This document shows, piece by piece, positions 23,830 through 32,887 of a stretch of DNA of 64,000 nt (position 1 is the stretch's first letter; every line of letters begins with the position of its first letter). The position numbers and the translations under genes are program-made. The DNA is from VFKU01 sp964620045 (GTDB lineage Bacteria > Hydrogenedentota > Hydrogenedentia > Hydrogenedentales > GCA-2746185). Location of the stretch: the NCBI GenBank assembly GCA_964620045.1, contig CAZUJL010000024.1, forward strand, positions 4,494-68,493, given 5' to 3'. The notes under the pieces are model-generated. The model saw only the letters and a list, made by a program, of their open reading frames with translations, did not search any database and was not told where the DNA came from.

Positions 23830-24816
23830 ATGGCGGTATCGGTAGAAGCGATTCGGCGGCACGTGGAGGCGCAGTCGCAATTTGTCGCGCGGCTGCGCGC
23901 CGAGATTGCGCGCGTCATCGTCGGCCAGCAGTACATGATCGATCGGCTGATCGTCGCGATGCTGGCGAACGGACACGTGCTTATCGAGGGTGTGCCGGGG
24001 CTGGCCAAGACGACGGCCGTGAAGACCCTGGCCAAGTCGATGGACTGCCAGTTCTCGCGCATCCAGTTCACCCCGGACCTGCTGCCCGCCGACCTCGTGG
24101 GCACCCAGATCTACAGCCCGAAAGACGGCACCTTCAGCACCAAGCGCGGGCCGATCTTCGCGAACATTGTCCTGGCGGACGAAATTAACCGCGCGCCGGC
24201 CAAAGTACAGAGCGCGCTGCTTGAAGCGATGCAGGAGCGCCAAGTCACCATCGGCGCGGAGACCTTCAAGCTCGATTCGCCCTTCATGGTGCTCGCGACG
24301 CAGAACCCGATCGAGCAGGAAGGCACTTATCCGCTGCCCGAAGCACAGGTCGACCGCTTTATGTTCAAGCTGAAAGTGTCGTACCCGACCCGTGCTGAAG
24401 AGCGCGAAATGATGGACCGGGTGGACATGTTGCACGACCCCAAAGTGAGCACCGTCGTATCGAAGGACGAGATCCTGCGCGCGCGCGAAGTCGTGAACCA
24501 GGTGTACGTCGACGAAAAGGCCAAGGCCTACATCGTCGACATTGTGCAGGCGACGCGGCATCCGGAAGCCTTCGGGCTTGATGTGAAAAACCTGATCGAG
24601 TTCGGCGCCTCGCCCCGCGCGACGATTTACCTGCAACAGGCCGCTCGCGCGCTGGCCTTCCTGCAGGGTGAAGGCAATGTGTTCCCGAACGACGTGAAGC
24701 AAGTGGCCATGGACATTCTGCGGCACCGCGTCATTGTGACCTACGAGGCGGAAGCCGAGAACGTGGCAAGCGAAGATGTGATTCGGAAGATATTGGACAC
24801 GGTGCCGGTGCCGTAA
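23830..24816 (+). CDS. MoxR family AAA+ ATPase
   Basis: The 328-residue ATPase has Walker A GVPGLAKTTAVKTL (about 55-68), Walker B IVLADEINRAPAKVQ (about 115-129), a sensor region LATQNPIEQEGTYPLPEAQ and the C-terminal lid (about 240-328). MoxR proteins act as chaperones that insert cofactors or assemble complexes together with von Willebrand A domain proteins. Here it lies upstream of a DUF58 protein and BatA/BatB, all of which have such domains, the standard partnership. Length is typical (about 320-335). Confidence 0.95.
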   Translation: MAVSVEAIRRHVEAQSQFVARLRAEIARVIVGQQYMIDRLIVAMLANGHVLIEGVPGLAKTTAVKTLAKSMDCQFSRIQFTPDLLPADLVGTQIYSPKDGTFSTKRGPIFANIVLADEINRAPAKVQSALLEAMQERQVTIGAETFKLDSPFMVLATQNPIEQEGTYPLPEAQVDRFMFKLKVSYPTRAEEREMMDRVDMLHDPKVSTVVSKDEILRAREVVNQVYVDEKAKAYIVDIVQATRHPEAFGLDVKNLIEFGASPRATIYLQQAARALAFLQGEGNVFPNDVKQVAMDILRHRVIVTYEAEAENVASEDVIRKILDTVPVP

Positions 24817-24841
24817 TTATTCACCGACGCAGGAGGACCGT

Positions 24842-25105
24842 GTGCAGAACGAGGCCCAAGAGAAGTACGAGGGACCGAAAATGAGCACAGTCAAGAGCAA
24901 CAACACAGCCCGCAAGAAGCGTGATTTCTTCACGCGCGACGAGGAGAGCCGCGAGGCGCTGCTCGGCGAGATGTGGTGCCATCGCTGCATGGAAGTCGCG
25001 GCGGCGATCGAAGAGCCGCAGGAGTTCGAAGGCAACGGCATGGTGTTCCTCGAGGGCCGTTGCGTGACCTGTGGCGCGACGATCGTCCTGGAGATTGACG
25101 AGTAA
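24842..25105 (+). CDS. Small zinc-ribbon protein inside the Bat operon
   Basis: The 87-residue product begins at a GTG with a clear AGGAGG site six bases upstream. The first half is charged and lysine-rich. The second half carries two CxxC knuckles, CHRC (about 54-57) and CVTC (about 76-79), typical of a zinc ribbon, and ends in TIVLEIDE. It has no export signal. It sits between moxR and the DUF58 gene, so it is likely part of the same system, perhaps as an adaptor. I know of no standard bat-operon gene with this shape. Confidence 0.75.
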   Translation: MQNEAQEKYEGPKMSTVKSNNTARKKRDFFTRDEESREALLGEMWCHRCMEVAAAIEEPQEFEGNGMVFLEGRCVTCGATIVLEIDE

Positions 25106-25143
25106 ACCACTCCCGGCCGATTGGCCGTGTTTCCAGGACCGCC

Positions 25144-26022
25144 ATGATTCCAGCGGAAGTCATGCAGAAGATTCGCCGGATCCAAATCCGGACGAGTCAT
25201 ATGGTCAACGACATCCTTGCCGGGGCCTACCACTCCGTCTTCAAAGGCCAGGGGATGGAGTTCGAAGAGGTCCGCGAGTACGTGCCGGGTGACGATATCC
25301 GGCTGATTGACTGGAACGTCACCGCGCGGACATCCGTGCCGCACCTGAAAATCCTCGTTGAAGAACGCGAACTCACCGTAATGCTCCTCGTCGACGCCAG
25401 CGGCTCCGGCCGTTTCGGCAGCGTGGGTCGATTCAAGAACGAACTCGCCGCGGAACTCTGCGCCGTGCTGGCCTTCTCCGCGATCCGCAACCACGACAAG
25501 GTCGGCCTCATTATTTTCACCGACGACGTGGAATTGTATGTGCCGCCCAACAAGGGCCGCCGCCACGTGTTGCGCGTGATCCGCGAAGTGCTCTACTTCA
25601 AGCCCAAGGGACGCGGCACGAACATCCCCGAAGCGCTACACTTCATGAACGGCGTGGTGAAGCGGCGCGCGGTGGCGTTTGTCGTGTCCGACTTCATGGC
25701 CGAGGACTACGAGACGCCGCTGCGGATTGCGAACAAGAAACACGACGTCATCGCCGTGACGGTGACCGACCCGCGCGAAGAATTTTTGCCGGACGTCGGC
25801 CTGCTTCACGTGCGCGACGCCGAGACCGGCGGGCAAACGCTTGTGGATACCGGCGACGCGAGCGTGCGCAAGAAGTATGCGCAGGCGGCCGCACGCCGGG
25901 CCGCGCGGCGTGAAGAAATTTTCCGGCGTACGCGCGTGGACGCGATCCACGTGCGCACGGACCGCGATTACATTGACGAAATTTTCCGCTTCTTCCGCAT
26001 GCGGGAGAAACGTATTGCTTAG
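25144..26022 (+). CDS. DUF58 protein with von Willebrand A-like domain
   Basis: The 292-residue cytosolic protein starts with the DUF58 signature: RIQIRTSHMVNDILAGAYHS, VFKGQGMEFEEVREYVPGDD and IRLIDWNVTARTS. A metal-ion-dependent adhesion motif, DASGSG, is at about 85-90, followed by LCAVLAFSAIRNHDKVGLIIF. DUF58 proteins are constant partners of MoxR ATPases, probably as substrates or adaptors at the membrane. The ATG at 25144 has AGGA a few bases upstream. It ends five bases before the next gene. Confidence 0.93.
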   Translation: MIPAEVMQKIRRIQIRTSHMVNDILAGAYHSVFKGQGMEFEEVREYVPGDDIRLIDWNVTARTSVPHLKILVEERELTVMLLVDASGSGRFGSVGRFKNELAAELCAVLAFSAIRNHDKVGLIIFTDDVELYVPPNKGRRHVLRVIREVLYFKPKGRGTNIPEALHFMNGVVKRRAVAFVVSDFMAEDYETPLRIANKKHDVIAVTVTDPREEFLPDVGLLHVRDAETGGQTLVDTGDASVRKKYAQAAARRAARREEIFRRTRVDAIHVRTDRDYIDEIFRFFRMREKRIA

Positions 26023-26026
26023 GAGC

Positions 26027-27040
26027 ATGGGGGCCGTGAGCGCTAACGTCGCGGGGGCATGGGCACGCGTCGCGCAGATCTGCGCGGTGGTATGTCTGTG
26101 CATTCCGGCGATGGCGCAGCAGGCCGCGGCACCGGGCGCGCCCGCGTCGCCCACGATCCAGGCCTATGCCACGCTCTCGCCGCCGGTCGTGCCGTTCCAC
26201 AAACAGGCCAAGATCAGCATCGTGATTGACGCGCCGGCGGACCTTGAAGTGACCGTGCCCGATATCCGCGATCTGATCGGCGATCTCAAAGTCGCCGGCA
26301 CGCCGGAACACCTGAAGGCGCCGCTCGATAAAGAAGGCACGCGCGTGCGCATTACCGAGACCTACACGCTCGATCCGATCAAGATTCGCGACTACTACAT
26401 TCGTCCGCTCGAACTGACCTGGGGCGACGGCGGGCAGATGATCATCCCGATGCCCGTGTTCCGCGTGCGCGATCTGACGCCGGCCGAACTCGAGGAAGCC
26501 GGCCAGTTCGATGCCGCGCTGCCCGGCGGTCCGGGCGTCGATACCGGCGTGCGGCGGCCGTGGTGGTTCTGGGCCGCGATCGCGGGCGGAGTCGTCGCGC
26601 TGGCACTCGCGGCGTTGCTTGTGCGCTGGATTCGCCGGCCGAAGGTATTGCCGGCCGCGCCGAAGACACCGTGGGAATTGGCGAAGGAACGCCTCGCGCT
26701 GCTCGAAGCGCGCCACCTGCCGCAGCAGGGCAAGCACGACGCGTACTACGTCGACCTCACCGCGATCCTGCGGTACTACATCGAAGCGCGCTTCGCCTTG
26801 CACGCGCCGGAACGCACCACGCCGGAATTCATGGGGGAGACGATCGGCAAGGGGTATTTCACGCCCGAGCAGGAAGTTTTCCTCTCGCGCTTCCTGCGGT
26901 TGGGTGATCGCGTGAAGTTCGCGCGCTTCCGTCCCGATTTGGAAGAGATGGCGCGCAGCTTTGAGGAAGTTTCCACCTTCGTCGAACAGACTGTTCCGCG
27001 TCCGGCCGAGCCGGCGACGGATCAGAAGGCGGCCGCATGA
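26027..27040 (+). CDS. BatD-like / DUF4381-like membrane protein
   Basis: The 337-residue protein has a signal peptide (ARVAQICAVVCLCIPAMAQQ), a periplasmic domain rich in strands (about 45-165), one membrane helix near 183-203 (WWFWAAIAGGVVALALAALL) and a helical cytosolic tail (LTAILRYYIEARFALHAPERT). The tail resembles DUF4381 proteins that travel with MoxR and VWA genes. The ATG at 26027 is close to AGGAG; a GTG at 26036 has better spacing and may be the real start. The stop overlaps batA by ATGA (27037-27040). Confidence 0.8.
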   Translation: MGAVSANVAGAWARVAQICAVVCLCIPAMAQQAAAPGAPASPTIQAYATLSPPVVPFHKQAKISIVIDAPADLEVTVPDIRDLIGDLKVAGTPEHLKAPLDKEGTRVRITETYTLDPIKIRDYYIRPLELTWGDGGQMIIPMPVFRVRDLTPAELEEAGQFDAALPGGPGVDTGVRRPWWFWAAIAGGVVALALAALLVRWIRRPKVLPAAPKTPWELAKERLALLEARHLPQQGKHDAYYVDLTAILRYYIEARFALHAPERTTPEFMGETIGKGYFTPEQEVFLSRFLRLGDRVKFARFRPDLEEMARSFEEVSTFVEQTVPRPAEPATDQKAAA

Positions 27041-28062
27041 TTGGATTCGGCCCCTACACCTTCCAGGCGCTCCGCAATCCCGAGGCGCTGCTGTTGCTGG
27101 TCGCCGTCGCGTTGCTGCTCGCTGCGGAACTCGGCGCGCGGCCGTCCGGCGTGCTCAGCGTGTCCACCGGCGACGTGCTCCGCGCGATCCGCTCCGGCCG
27201 CAAGGACGTGTTGCGTCGCCTGCCCGCCATCCTGCGCGCCATCGCGCTCATCTTTTTGGTGATCGCGCTCGCGCGGCCGCTCACCGGCATGCGCCCGCGC
27301 GTCGAGAGCGCGCAGGTGCGCGACATCATGCTCGTCGTCGACGTCTCCGGTTCGATGACGGCTCCGGACTTCGTGGACAACACCGGCGCGCGGCGTGATC
27401 GGCTCTACGTGACCAAACAGGCCGTGTACGACTTCATCCAGAACCGCAAGGCGCGCCCCGAAGATCGCTACGGCATGGACCGGCTCGGGCTGCTGCTGTT
27501 CGCCAGCTACGCGTGGGTGCAGACGCCGCTGACGCTCGACTATGCGCTCATTGAACACGATCTCACCGGCATCGAGATTGACCAGCGCAACGAAAAACAT
27601 AACCGCACGGCGATCGGGTCCGCCATCGGACTGGCCGTGCACAACCTGCGCGACTCTCCCGCGGAATCGCGCGTGATCGTGCTGCTCACCGACGGCATCA
27701 ATAACCACGGCAACCTCGACCCCTTTACGGCGGCCGAAGTGGCCAAGCAGTATGGCATGCGCGTGTACACCATCGGCGCGGGGTCGGCCCAGCCGCGCTC
27801 GGCCGTCGCGCGCGACAATCCGATCGACGAAGAAACGATGACGCGCGTGTCCGAAATGACCGGCGCAAAGTATTACCGCGCGACGGACTTTGCGTCATTG
27901 CAGCAGGCGTATCAGGAAATCAACGAGCTCGAAACGACGGAAATCGATCTGGGCGAGGCCTATGATTATGACGAGGCCTTCATGCCGTTTTTGGTGACGG
28001 GCCTCGCATTGATGATGGTCGCGTTGCTGTCGCGGCGCGTGTGGTTTGAGGCCATCCCATGA
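27037..28062 (+). CDS. batA: BatA, membrane-anchored von Willebrand A protein
   Basis: The 341-residue protein has N-terminal membrane helices (about 10-30 and 62-82), a VWA domain (about 90-290) with the metal motif DVSGSMT near residue 105, and a C-terminal membrane helix (FLVTGLALMMVALLS). The MIDAS threonine and aspartate follow in GLLLFASYAWVQTPLT and VIVLLTDGINNHG. Bat proteins form an inner-membrane complex first tied to aerotolerance in Bacteroides. It overlaps its neighbours by four bases on both sides. Confidence 0.93.
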   Translation: MIGFGPYTFQALRNPEALLLLVAVALLLAAELGARPSGVLSVSTGDVLRAIRSGRKDVLRRLPAILRAIALIFLVIALARPLTGMRPRVESAQVRDIMLVVDVSGSMTAPDFVDNTGARRDRLYVTKQAVYDFIQNRKARPEDRYGMDRLGLLLFASYAWVQTPLTLDYALIEHDLTGIEIDQRNEKHNRTAIGSAIGLAVHNLRDSPAESRVIVLLTDGINNHGNLDPFTAAEVAKQYGMRVYTIGAGSAQPRSAVARDNPIDEETMTRVSEMTGAKYYRATDFASLQQAYQEINELETTEIDLGEAYDYDEAFMPFLVTGLALMMVALLSRRVWFEAIP

Positions 28063-29147
28063 ACAACGCCGCTTTCATTTTCCCGTCCGAAGCTGCCTGG
28101 CTGTGGCTCGCGCTCTCCGTGGCCGGGCTCGTGGCCTTATACATGGCGCTCGATTATCTGGAGCGCCGTCGCCGCCGCCGCATCGAGGTCTTCATCGAGC
28201 ACCGGCTCGCGCCGCGGCTTGTGGCCGGCGCCGACGCGCGCCAGCGGCGTCCGTTGAACTGGCTCACGCTTGCGGGTTGCGGGTTCCTCGTGCTCGCGCT
28301 GCTGCGGCCGCATTGGGGCGAGGCGCGCGAACAGTCGAGCAAGCGCAGCCACGACGTGCTCGTGCTGCTCGACATCTCCGAGAGCATGCTCGCGCAAACC
28401 CCCGCGCCGAACCGGCTCGAACGCGCCAAGCAGAAGATCGCCGCGCTGACCGACAAAGCCTTCGGCGATCGCTTCGGACTCGTCGCGTTTTCCGGCGCGG
28501 CCGAGCTGATGTGCCCGCTGACACTCGACCACGGCTACTACCGAACCGTGCTGAACGCGGTGAATACCGACTCCATCAGTCTTGAAGGCACCGACATCGC
28601 CGAAGCGCTGACCGTGGCCACCGAGGCCTTCCGCGATCAGGACGCGTCCGAGAAAGACGTAAGCCGCGACAACCGCGCGGTGCTGCTCGTGTCCGACGGC
28701 GAGGCGGTCGAGGGCGACGCCCTCGCGGCGGCAAAAGAACTCTCGAAGTTGGCGCACATCTTCGTGATCGGCGTCGGCGATCCGAGTGGCACGATGGTCG
28801 AATTCACGAACCGTTTTGTCCGCGGCAACGCCGGACCCGAGACGCATCTTTCCGTGCTCGACGAACGCTCGCTCGAATCCATCGCGATGGAAGGCGACGG
28901 CGGCTACATGCGATCGACGCCGAATAACAAAGACATCGACGCGGTCTACGGACTGATTCAGAACCTGTTCGCGCGCGGCGTGGACAGCGACATTCAGGAT
29001 CGTTTGCAGAACCGCTACCAGTGGCCGCTCGCGGCGGCCATCGTGTGCTTCATCGGCGAGGGCGTGTGGCTCGTGCTGCTGCCGTGGCTCGGCCGGCGCC
29101 GCGACGCGCGCAACGCGGCGGCGGGGGAGGGCGTCGAGTATGCGTAA
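28059..29147 (+). CDS. batB: BatB, membrane-anchored von Willebrand A protein
   Basis: The 362-residue protein has the same plan as BatA: N-terminal helices (about 9-30 and 62-85), a VWA domain with the metal motif DISESML near 106, RFGLVAFSGAAELMCPLTLD and AVLLVSDGEAVEGD, and a C-terminal helix (WPLAAAIVCFIGEGVWLVLL). In characterised Bat systems BatA and BatB interact, and BatB binds the TPR protein BatC. It overlaps batA by ATGA and batC by eight bases. Confidence 0.93.
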   Translation: MNNAAFIFPSEAAWLWLALSVAGLVALYMALDYLERRRRRRIEVFIEHRLAPRLVAGADARQRRPLNWLTLAGCGFLVLALLRPHWGEAREQSSKRSHDVLVLLDISESMLAQTPAPNRLERAKQKIAALTDKAFGDRFGLVAFSGAAELMCPLTLDHGYYRTVLNAVNTDSISLEGTDIAEALTVATEAFRDQDASEKDVSRDNRAVLLVSDGEAVEGDALAAAKELSKLAHIFVIGVGDPSGTMVEFTNRFVRGNAGPETHLSVLDERSLESIAMEGDGGYMRSTPNNKDIDAVYGLIQNLFARGVDSDIQDRLQNRYQWPLAAAIVCFIGEGVWLVLLPWLGRRRDARNAAAGEGVEYA

Positions 29148-29964
29148 ACGCCTGATCCTGCCGATGCTGATGCTCTGCGTGGCGGCTTATGCCGAGGACT
29201 TCGGTCCGCGCTTCGAAAAAGGATACAGCCAGTTGCGCAACGGCGATCCCGAGGCCGCGCTCGCGTCGTTCAACGAACTGCTCACCGAAACGCCGGACTC
29301 CGATCTCGTGCGCTATAGCATCGCGGCCGCGGAGTATGCGAAGGGCGTGAAGGATCTCGAAGCGGGCGGCGCCGAGGCGGGCATGCAAGGGTTGACCAAA
29401 GCCAAATCCGATTTCGACGCGCTCTCCGGCGCGATGACACCGTTTGTGGTCCGCGAGTCCGGATTCGGCGCGGCGAACGCGTCCGCGCAGATCGCCAAGC
29501 ACTACAACGAACAGGAACAGTACAAGGAGCGTGTCGAGGCGCTGCAGACGGCGGTGGCCGGCTACGAGGGCGTGCTCGATCAGTACCCCGATCACAAGGC
29601 CGCCGCGCGCAATCTGAACCATACACGGTATCTGCTCAAGAAGATGCTGCAGAATCCGCCCGAGAACCAGGACAAATCGAAGGACGAAGGCAACGATCCG
29701 GGCGAGAACGGCGAGCAGGATCAGGAGCAACAGAAGGGCGACCAGCCGCAGGACCAGCAGCCCGAAGATCAGCAGGGCGATCAGGATCAGGACCAGCAGG
29801 AAGACGGCCAGCCGCAGGACCAGAAGAGCGTGGGCAAGAAGACCGACGACAACGCCAACATCGAGGCAATTCTGGACAGCCTCGAAGACAAGAATCGGGA
29901 AGAACAGAAAAATCTGCGCAAGGCGAAGGGTGCGCCGAAGGTGGTGAACGGGAAATGGTGGTAA
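29140..29964 (+). CDS. batC: BatC, exported TPR protein with acidic glutamine-rich tail
   Basis: The 274-residue protein starts with a signal peptide (RLILPMLMLCVAAYA), then TPR-like helical repeats (about 20-165, including YSQLRNGDPEAALASFNELL). Residues about 170-232 are an extreme low-complexity stretch of D, Q, E, P and G, and the end is a short conserved-looking segment, NIEAILDSLEDKNREEQKNL with a closing NGKWW. BatC proteins elsewhere share TPRs, a charged linker and a tryptophan-containing end. The gene overlaps batD by ten bases. Confidence 0.9.
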   Translation: MRKRLILPMLMLCVAAYAEDFGPRFEKGYSQLRNGDPEAALASFNELLTETPDSDLVRYSIAAAEYAKGVKDLEAGGAEAGMQGLTKAKSDFDALSGAMTPFVVRESGFGAANASAQIAKHYNEQEQYKERVEALQTAVAGYEGVLDQYPDHKAAARNLNHTRYLLKKMLQNPPENQDKSKDEGNDPGENGEQDQEQQKGDQPQDQQPEDQQGDQDQDQQEDGQPQDQKSVGKKTDDNANIEAILDSLEDKNREEQKNLRKAKGAPKVVNGKWW

Positions 29965-32072
29965 GCCGTCTTCTCATCGCCGCGGTGTGTCTATGCGTTC
30001 CGATGCTCGCGTCGGCGCAGGACGCCGTGCTCAAGGCGTATGTGCCGAACGCCGAAATCGTGCAGGACCAGGCGTTCTGGCTCGTCATCGAAGCGGCAGG
30101 CGCGACGGTCGAATTCGACACCCTGCCCGAGTGTGACGGCGTCGTGATCAATACCGCCATGCCGCAGCAGACCACGCACATCGCCATGGGCGGCGGCGTG
30201 CAGCAGCAACAGGTGCGCATTTCCTTCCCGGCCTACGCGATTCGCGAGGGCAAGGTAACCATTCCGCCGATTCGCGCGACGATCAACGGCAAAGCGATCC
30301 AGACCGAAGCGATCGTGCTCGAGGCAAAGGCCGCGCCGCCGGGTTCCACCGCGGAAGCCAACGCGCGCGCGTGGGTGGACGAGCCGACGGTGTCCGTCGG
30401 GCAGCCGTTCTGGATAAACGTCGAAGCGCGCGGCATCCAGATCGAGTTGCCGGAGATGATCGAAGTGGACGGGCTCGATATCGATCCCGTGAACCTGCGG
30501 CGGTCGTTGCAGCAGAACCAGGAAGGCCAGGTGGCCACCGCCAAGCGCGGTTACCTCGCGGTGGCGCGGCGCGCAGGCCCGATCACGGTGCCGCCGATCG
30601 AAGTGAAAGTCACCGGGCGCGTGGTCAAAACGAACCCGATCGAACTGAATGCTTCCGCGATCCGCACGGCGCAACAGCCGCCCACCGCCGAAGGCACGGC
30701 CTCCGAACAACAGCTCACGCCCGACGACCTCGTGTTCATTCGCATGGACACAGACAAGAAAACCGCGTACCAGGGCGAACCCATCGTGCTCACGATGCAG
30801 TTGTGGCGCATTCAGAACCGGCGCGTCACCGCGGGGCCGTACCGCGGTTCGCTGATCACGGGCCCCACGACCGAAGGCTTCTTCACGCGCGATCTGGAAA
30901 CCTCGAACTACGACAAACCGAATGGCCCGTGGTTGTACGACGTGACCGAGACGCGCCGCCTGTTGTACCCAACGCGCACCGGCACGTTACGCGTCGGCAC
31001 GTGGCACTGGGAAGGCATCGCGCTGATCAATCGCCAGAGTGTTACCTCGCGCGATCGCCTGAGCTACAAATTCGACGCGGGCCCGATCGACATCACCGTT
31101 CAGCCATTGCCCGAGGCGCCCGCCGGATTCACGGGGGCCGTCGGCGAATTTCAGGCCTCGGGTGAGCTCGCCGGTGGCGTCGTCACGCAGGGGATTCCGG
31201 TGGTTCTGAAAGTGCGCGTGGAAGGCTTCGGCAATCCCGATGCCATCGGCGATCCGGTCCTTCCTGAACTCGCTTGGGCCAGCCTGCGCGATCCGGATCG
31301 GCGCATCGAAACGGCCGTGGTGCCTGGAAACGACCAGCCGCGCATCGCCAAAGAATTTACTTTCTCCATTACCCCGTTGCAGCCCGGCCGCGGAGAAATT
31401 CCCGCGTTCCCATTCGTGCATTTCGATCCCGCACAGGGCAAGTATCAAACGACGATGCTCGGGCCGTTTACGCTCGACGTCGTTCCTTCCGGCGAAGGGA
31501 ATGGCTCGCGCCTGATCGCATCGCCCGAAGTTCCCGTTGCGTCGAAACCGGTGGAAATCCTCGCGGAAGATATCGGCGCGCTGATGGAACGTCCCACGCC
31601 GCTGGTGCCCGATCGCGGCGAACAGCGTCCGCTGTGGGTGCTGGCATTCCTCGTGCCGGCGCTGGCTTATGCCGGCGTGCGCATCGCGGTGGGCAAGAAA
31701 CAGCGCGCCGCCGCGAACATTGGCTGGGCGCGGTCCCGTGGAGCGCGAACGTCGGGACTGAAGCGCCTGCGCGGCGTGATGGAAGCGCCCGATCCGGCGG
31801 AGGCGCTGTCGCACGCGGTGGTGGCCTATGTTTCCGATGCGCTGAACCTGGGCGAGACCGGAATGACCTCGAGCGATATAAAGACGGCGATGGAGCGTTC
31901 GCGCATTCCGGCGGACATCGTCGATCGCACGGTGCAGATTTTGCGCGCCTGCGAACGCGCGCGCTACGGGTCGCAGCGGCTGAGCCGCGACGAAGTCGGC
32001 GCGCTCCTGAGCGGCGCGGAGACTTGCATGAACGCGCTCGACACGCACACGAACGGGGGGAAACGGATGTGA
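29955..32072 (+). CDS. batD: BatD, large oxygen-tolerance membrane protein
   Basis: The 705-residue protein has a cleavable signal peptide (LLIAAVCLCVPMLASA), a series of periplasmic immunoglobulin-like beta domains (about 22-530), a membrane helix near 555-573 (LWVLAFLVPALAYAGVRIAV) and a cytosolic helical tail (about 580-705). Stretches such as FPAYAIREGKVTIPPIRATI, VGQPFWINVEARGI and FSITPLQPGRGEIPAFPF are the repeating BatD hallmark. It sits between batC and batE, with overlaps at both ends (GTGA with batE). Confidence 0.92.
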   Translation: MVVSRLLIAAVCLCVPMLASAQDAVLKAYVPNAEIVQDQAFWLVIEAAGATVEFDTLPECDGVVINTAMPQQTTHIAMGGGVQQQQVRISFPAYAIREGKVTIPPIRATINGKAIQTEAIVLEAKAAPPGSTAEANARAWVDEPTVSVGQPFWINVEARGIQIELPEMIEVDGLDIDPVNLRRSLQQNQEGQVATAKRGYLAVARRAGPITVPPIEVKVTGRVVKTNPIELNASAIRTAQQPPTAEGTASEQQLTPDDLVFIRMDTDKKTAYQGEPIVLTMQLWRIQNRRVTAGPYRGSLITGPTTEGFFTRDLETSNYDKPNGPWLYDVTETRRLLYPTRTGTLRVGTWHWEGIALINRQSVTSRDRLSYKFDAGPIDITVQPLPEAPAGFTGAVGEFQASGELAGGVVTQGIPVVLKVRVEGFGNPDAIGDPVLPELAWASLRDPDRRIETAVVPGNDQPRIAKEFTFSITPLQPGRGEIPAFPFVHFDPAQGKYQTTMLGPFTLDVVPSGEGNGSRLIASPEVPVASKPVEILAEDIGALMERPTPLVPDRGEQRPLWVLAFLVPALAYAGVRIAVGKKQRAAANIGWARSRGARTSGLKRLRGVMEAPDPAEALSHAVVAYVSDALNLGETGMTSSDIKTAMERSRIPADIVDRTVQILRACERARYGSQRLSRDEVGALLSGAETCMNALDTHTNGGKRM

Positions 32073-32887
32073 GTGTGTGCGCGATTGTATTTACCGTGTT
32101 CGCCGCGACGGCCTACGAGCAGGTGTGGGACGAAGGCGTCACCGCGTATCAGGATCGGAATTTCCCCGCCGCCATCGAAGCCTTCGAGCGGCTGGTGGAC
32201 GAAGGCGTCGCACAGGAAGAACTTTTCTACAATTTGGGCAACGCCTACTACCGAAATGGACAACTTGCGCCCGCGATTGCGAATTACGAACGCGCATGGC
32301 AGATCGACCCGGGCGTGGAAGCCGTGGCGGAGAACCTGCGCCGCGCCATCGGGCAGACCGAGCGCGCACTGGGCCGGCCCGCGCCGCCCGCGTGGGAGGA
32401 GGCGCTGTTTTTCTGGCACAGCGCCCAGGCCGCGCGCGACGGTCTCATTGTTGCCGCGATCGCGTGGGTGATCGGCTGGGCATTGCTGATCGTGCGCGCC
32501 GTCCGGCCGTGGCCGTACCTTCGGCCCGCCGCCCTGATCGCGCTGCTCGTGGCCGCCGTTTTCGGCGCGTCGTGGTGGATCAAGGTGCATCCGCCGATGC
32601 TTGCCGTGGCCGCGAGTGAACGTGTGCCCGTGCGGTATGGCAAGGGAGACAACGAGACGATTCGGTTCGAGTTGTACGAAGGCGATCGCGTTCGCGTGGA
32701 GCAACGCCGCGACGGTTGGGCGCGCGTCCGCACGGCGGACGGCGAACGCGGCTGGGCCGAAGAGACGCAATTGTATTTTATCGGGCCGCCCTATAAATCG
32801 TATGCCGCGCATCGTGTGAAGAATGCGTCCGGCACGGAAATTGCCTCTATCGGGTACACTGGTGGGGACCCGGAGGATCGTCCGTGA
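32069..32887 (+). CDS. batE: BatE, TPR and SH3-like membrane protein
   Basis: The 272-residue protein starts at a GTG at 32069 that overlaps the batD stop (GTGA); a GTG at 32075 is also possible. TPR repeats cover about 14-90 (VAQEELFYNLGNAYYRNGQL, APAIANYERAWQIDPG). Two membrane helices follow (about 128-148 and 155-172), and a C-terminal SH3-like fold (about 185-240, YEGDRVRVEQRRDGWARVRT). TPR plus SH3 is the usual BatE form. Its last codons overlap the glnD start as GTGA (32884-32887), so the Bat operon continues into nitrogen regulation. Confidence 0.9.
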   Translation: MSVCAIVFTVFAATAYEQVWDEGVTAYQDRNFPAAIEAFERLVDEGVAQEELFYNLGNAYYRNGQLAPAIANYERAWQIDPGVEAVAENLRRAIGQTERALGRPAPPAWEEALFFWHSAQAARDGLIVAAIAWVIGWALLIVRAVRPWPYLRPAALIALLVAAVFGASWWIKVHPPMLAVAASERVPVRYGKGDNETIRFELYEGDRVRVEQRRDGWARVRTADGERGWAEETQLYFIGPPYKSYAAHRVKNASGTEIASIGYTGGDPEDRP

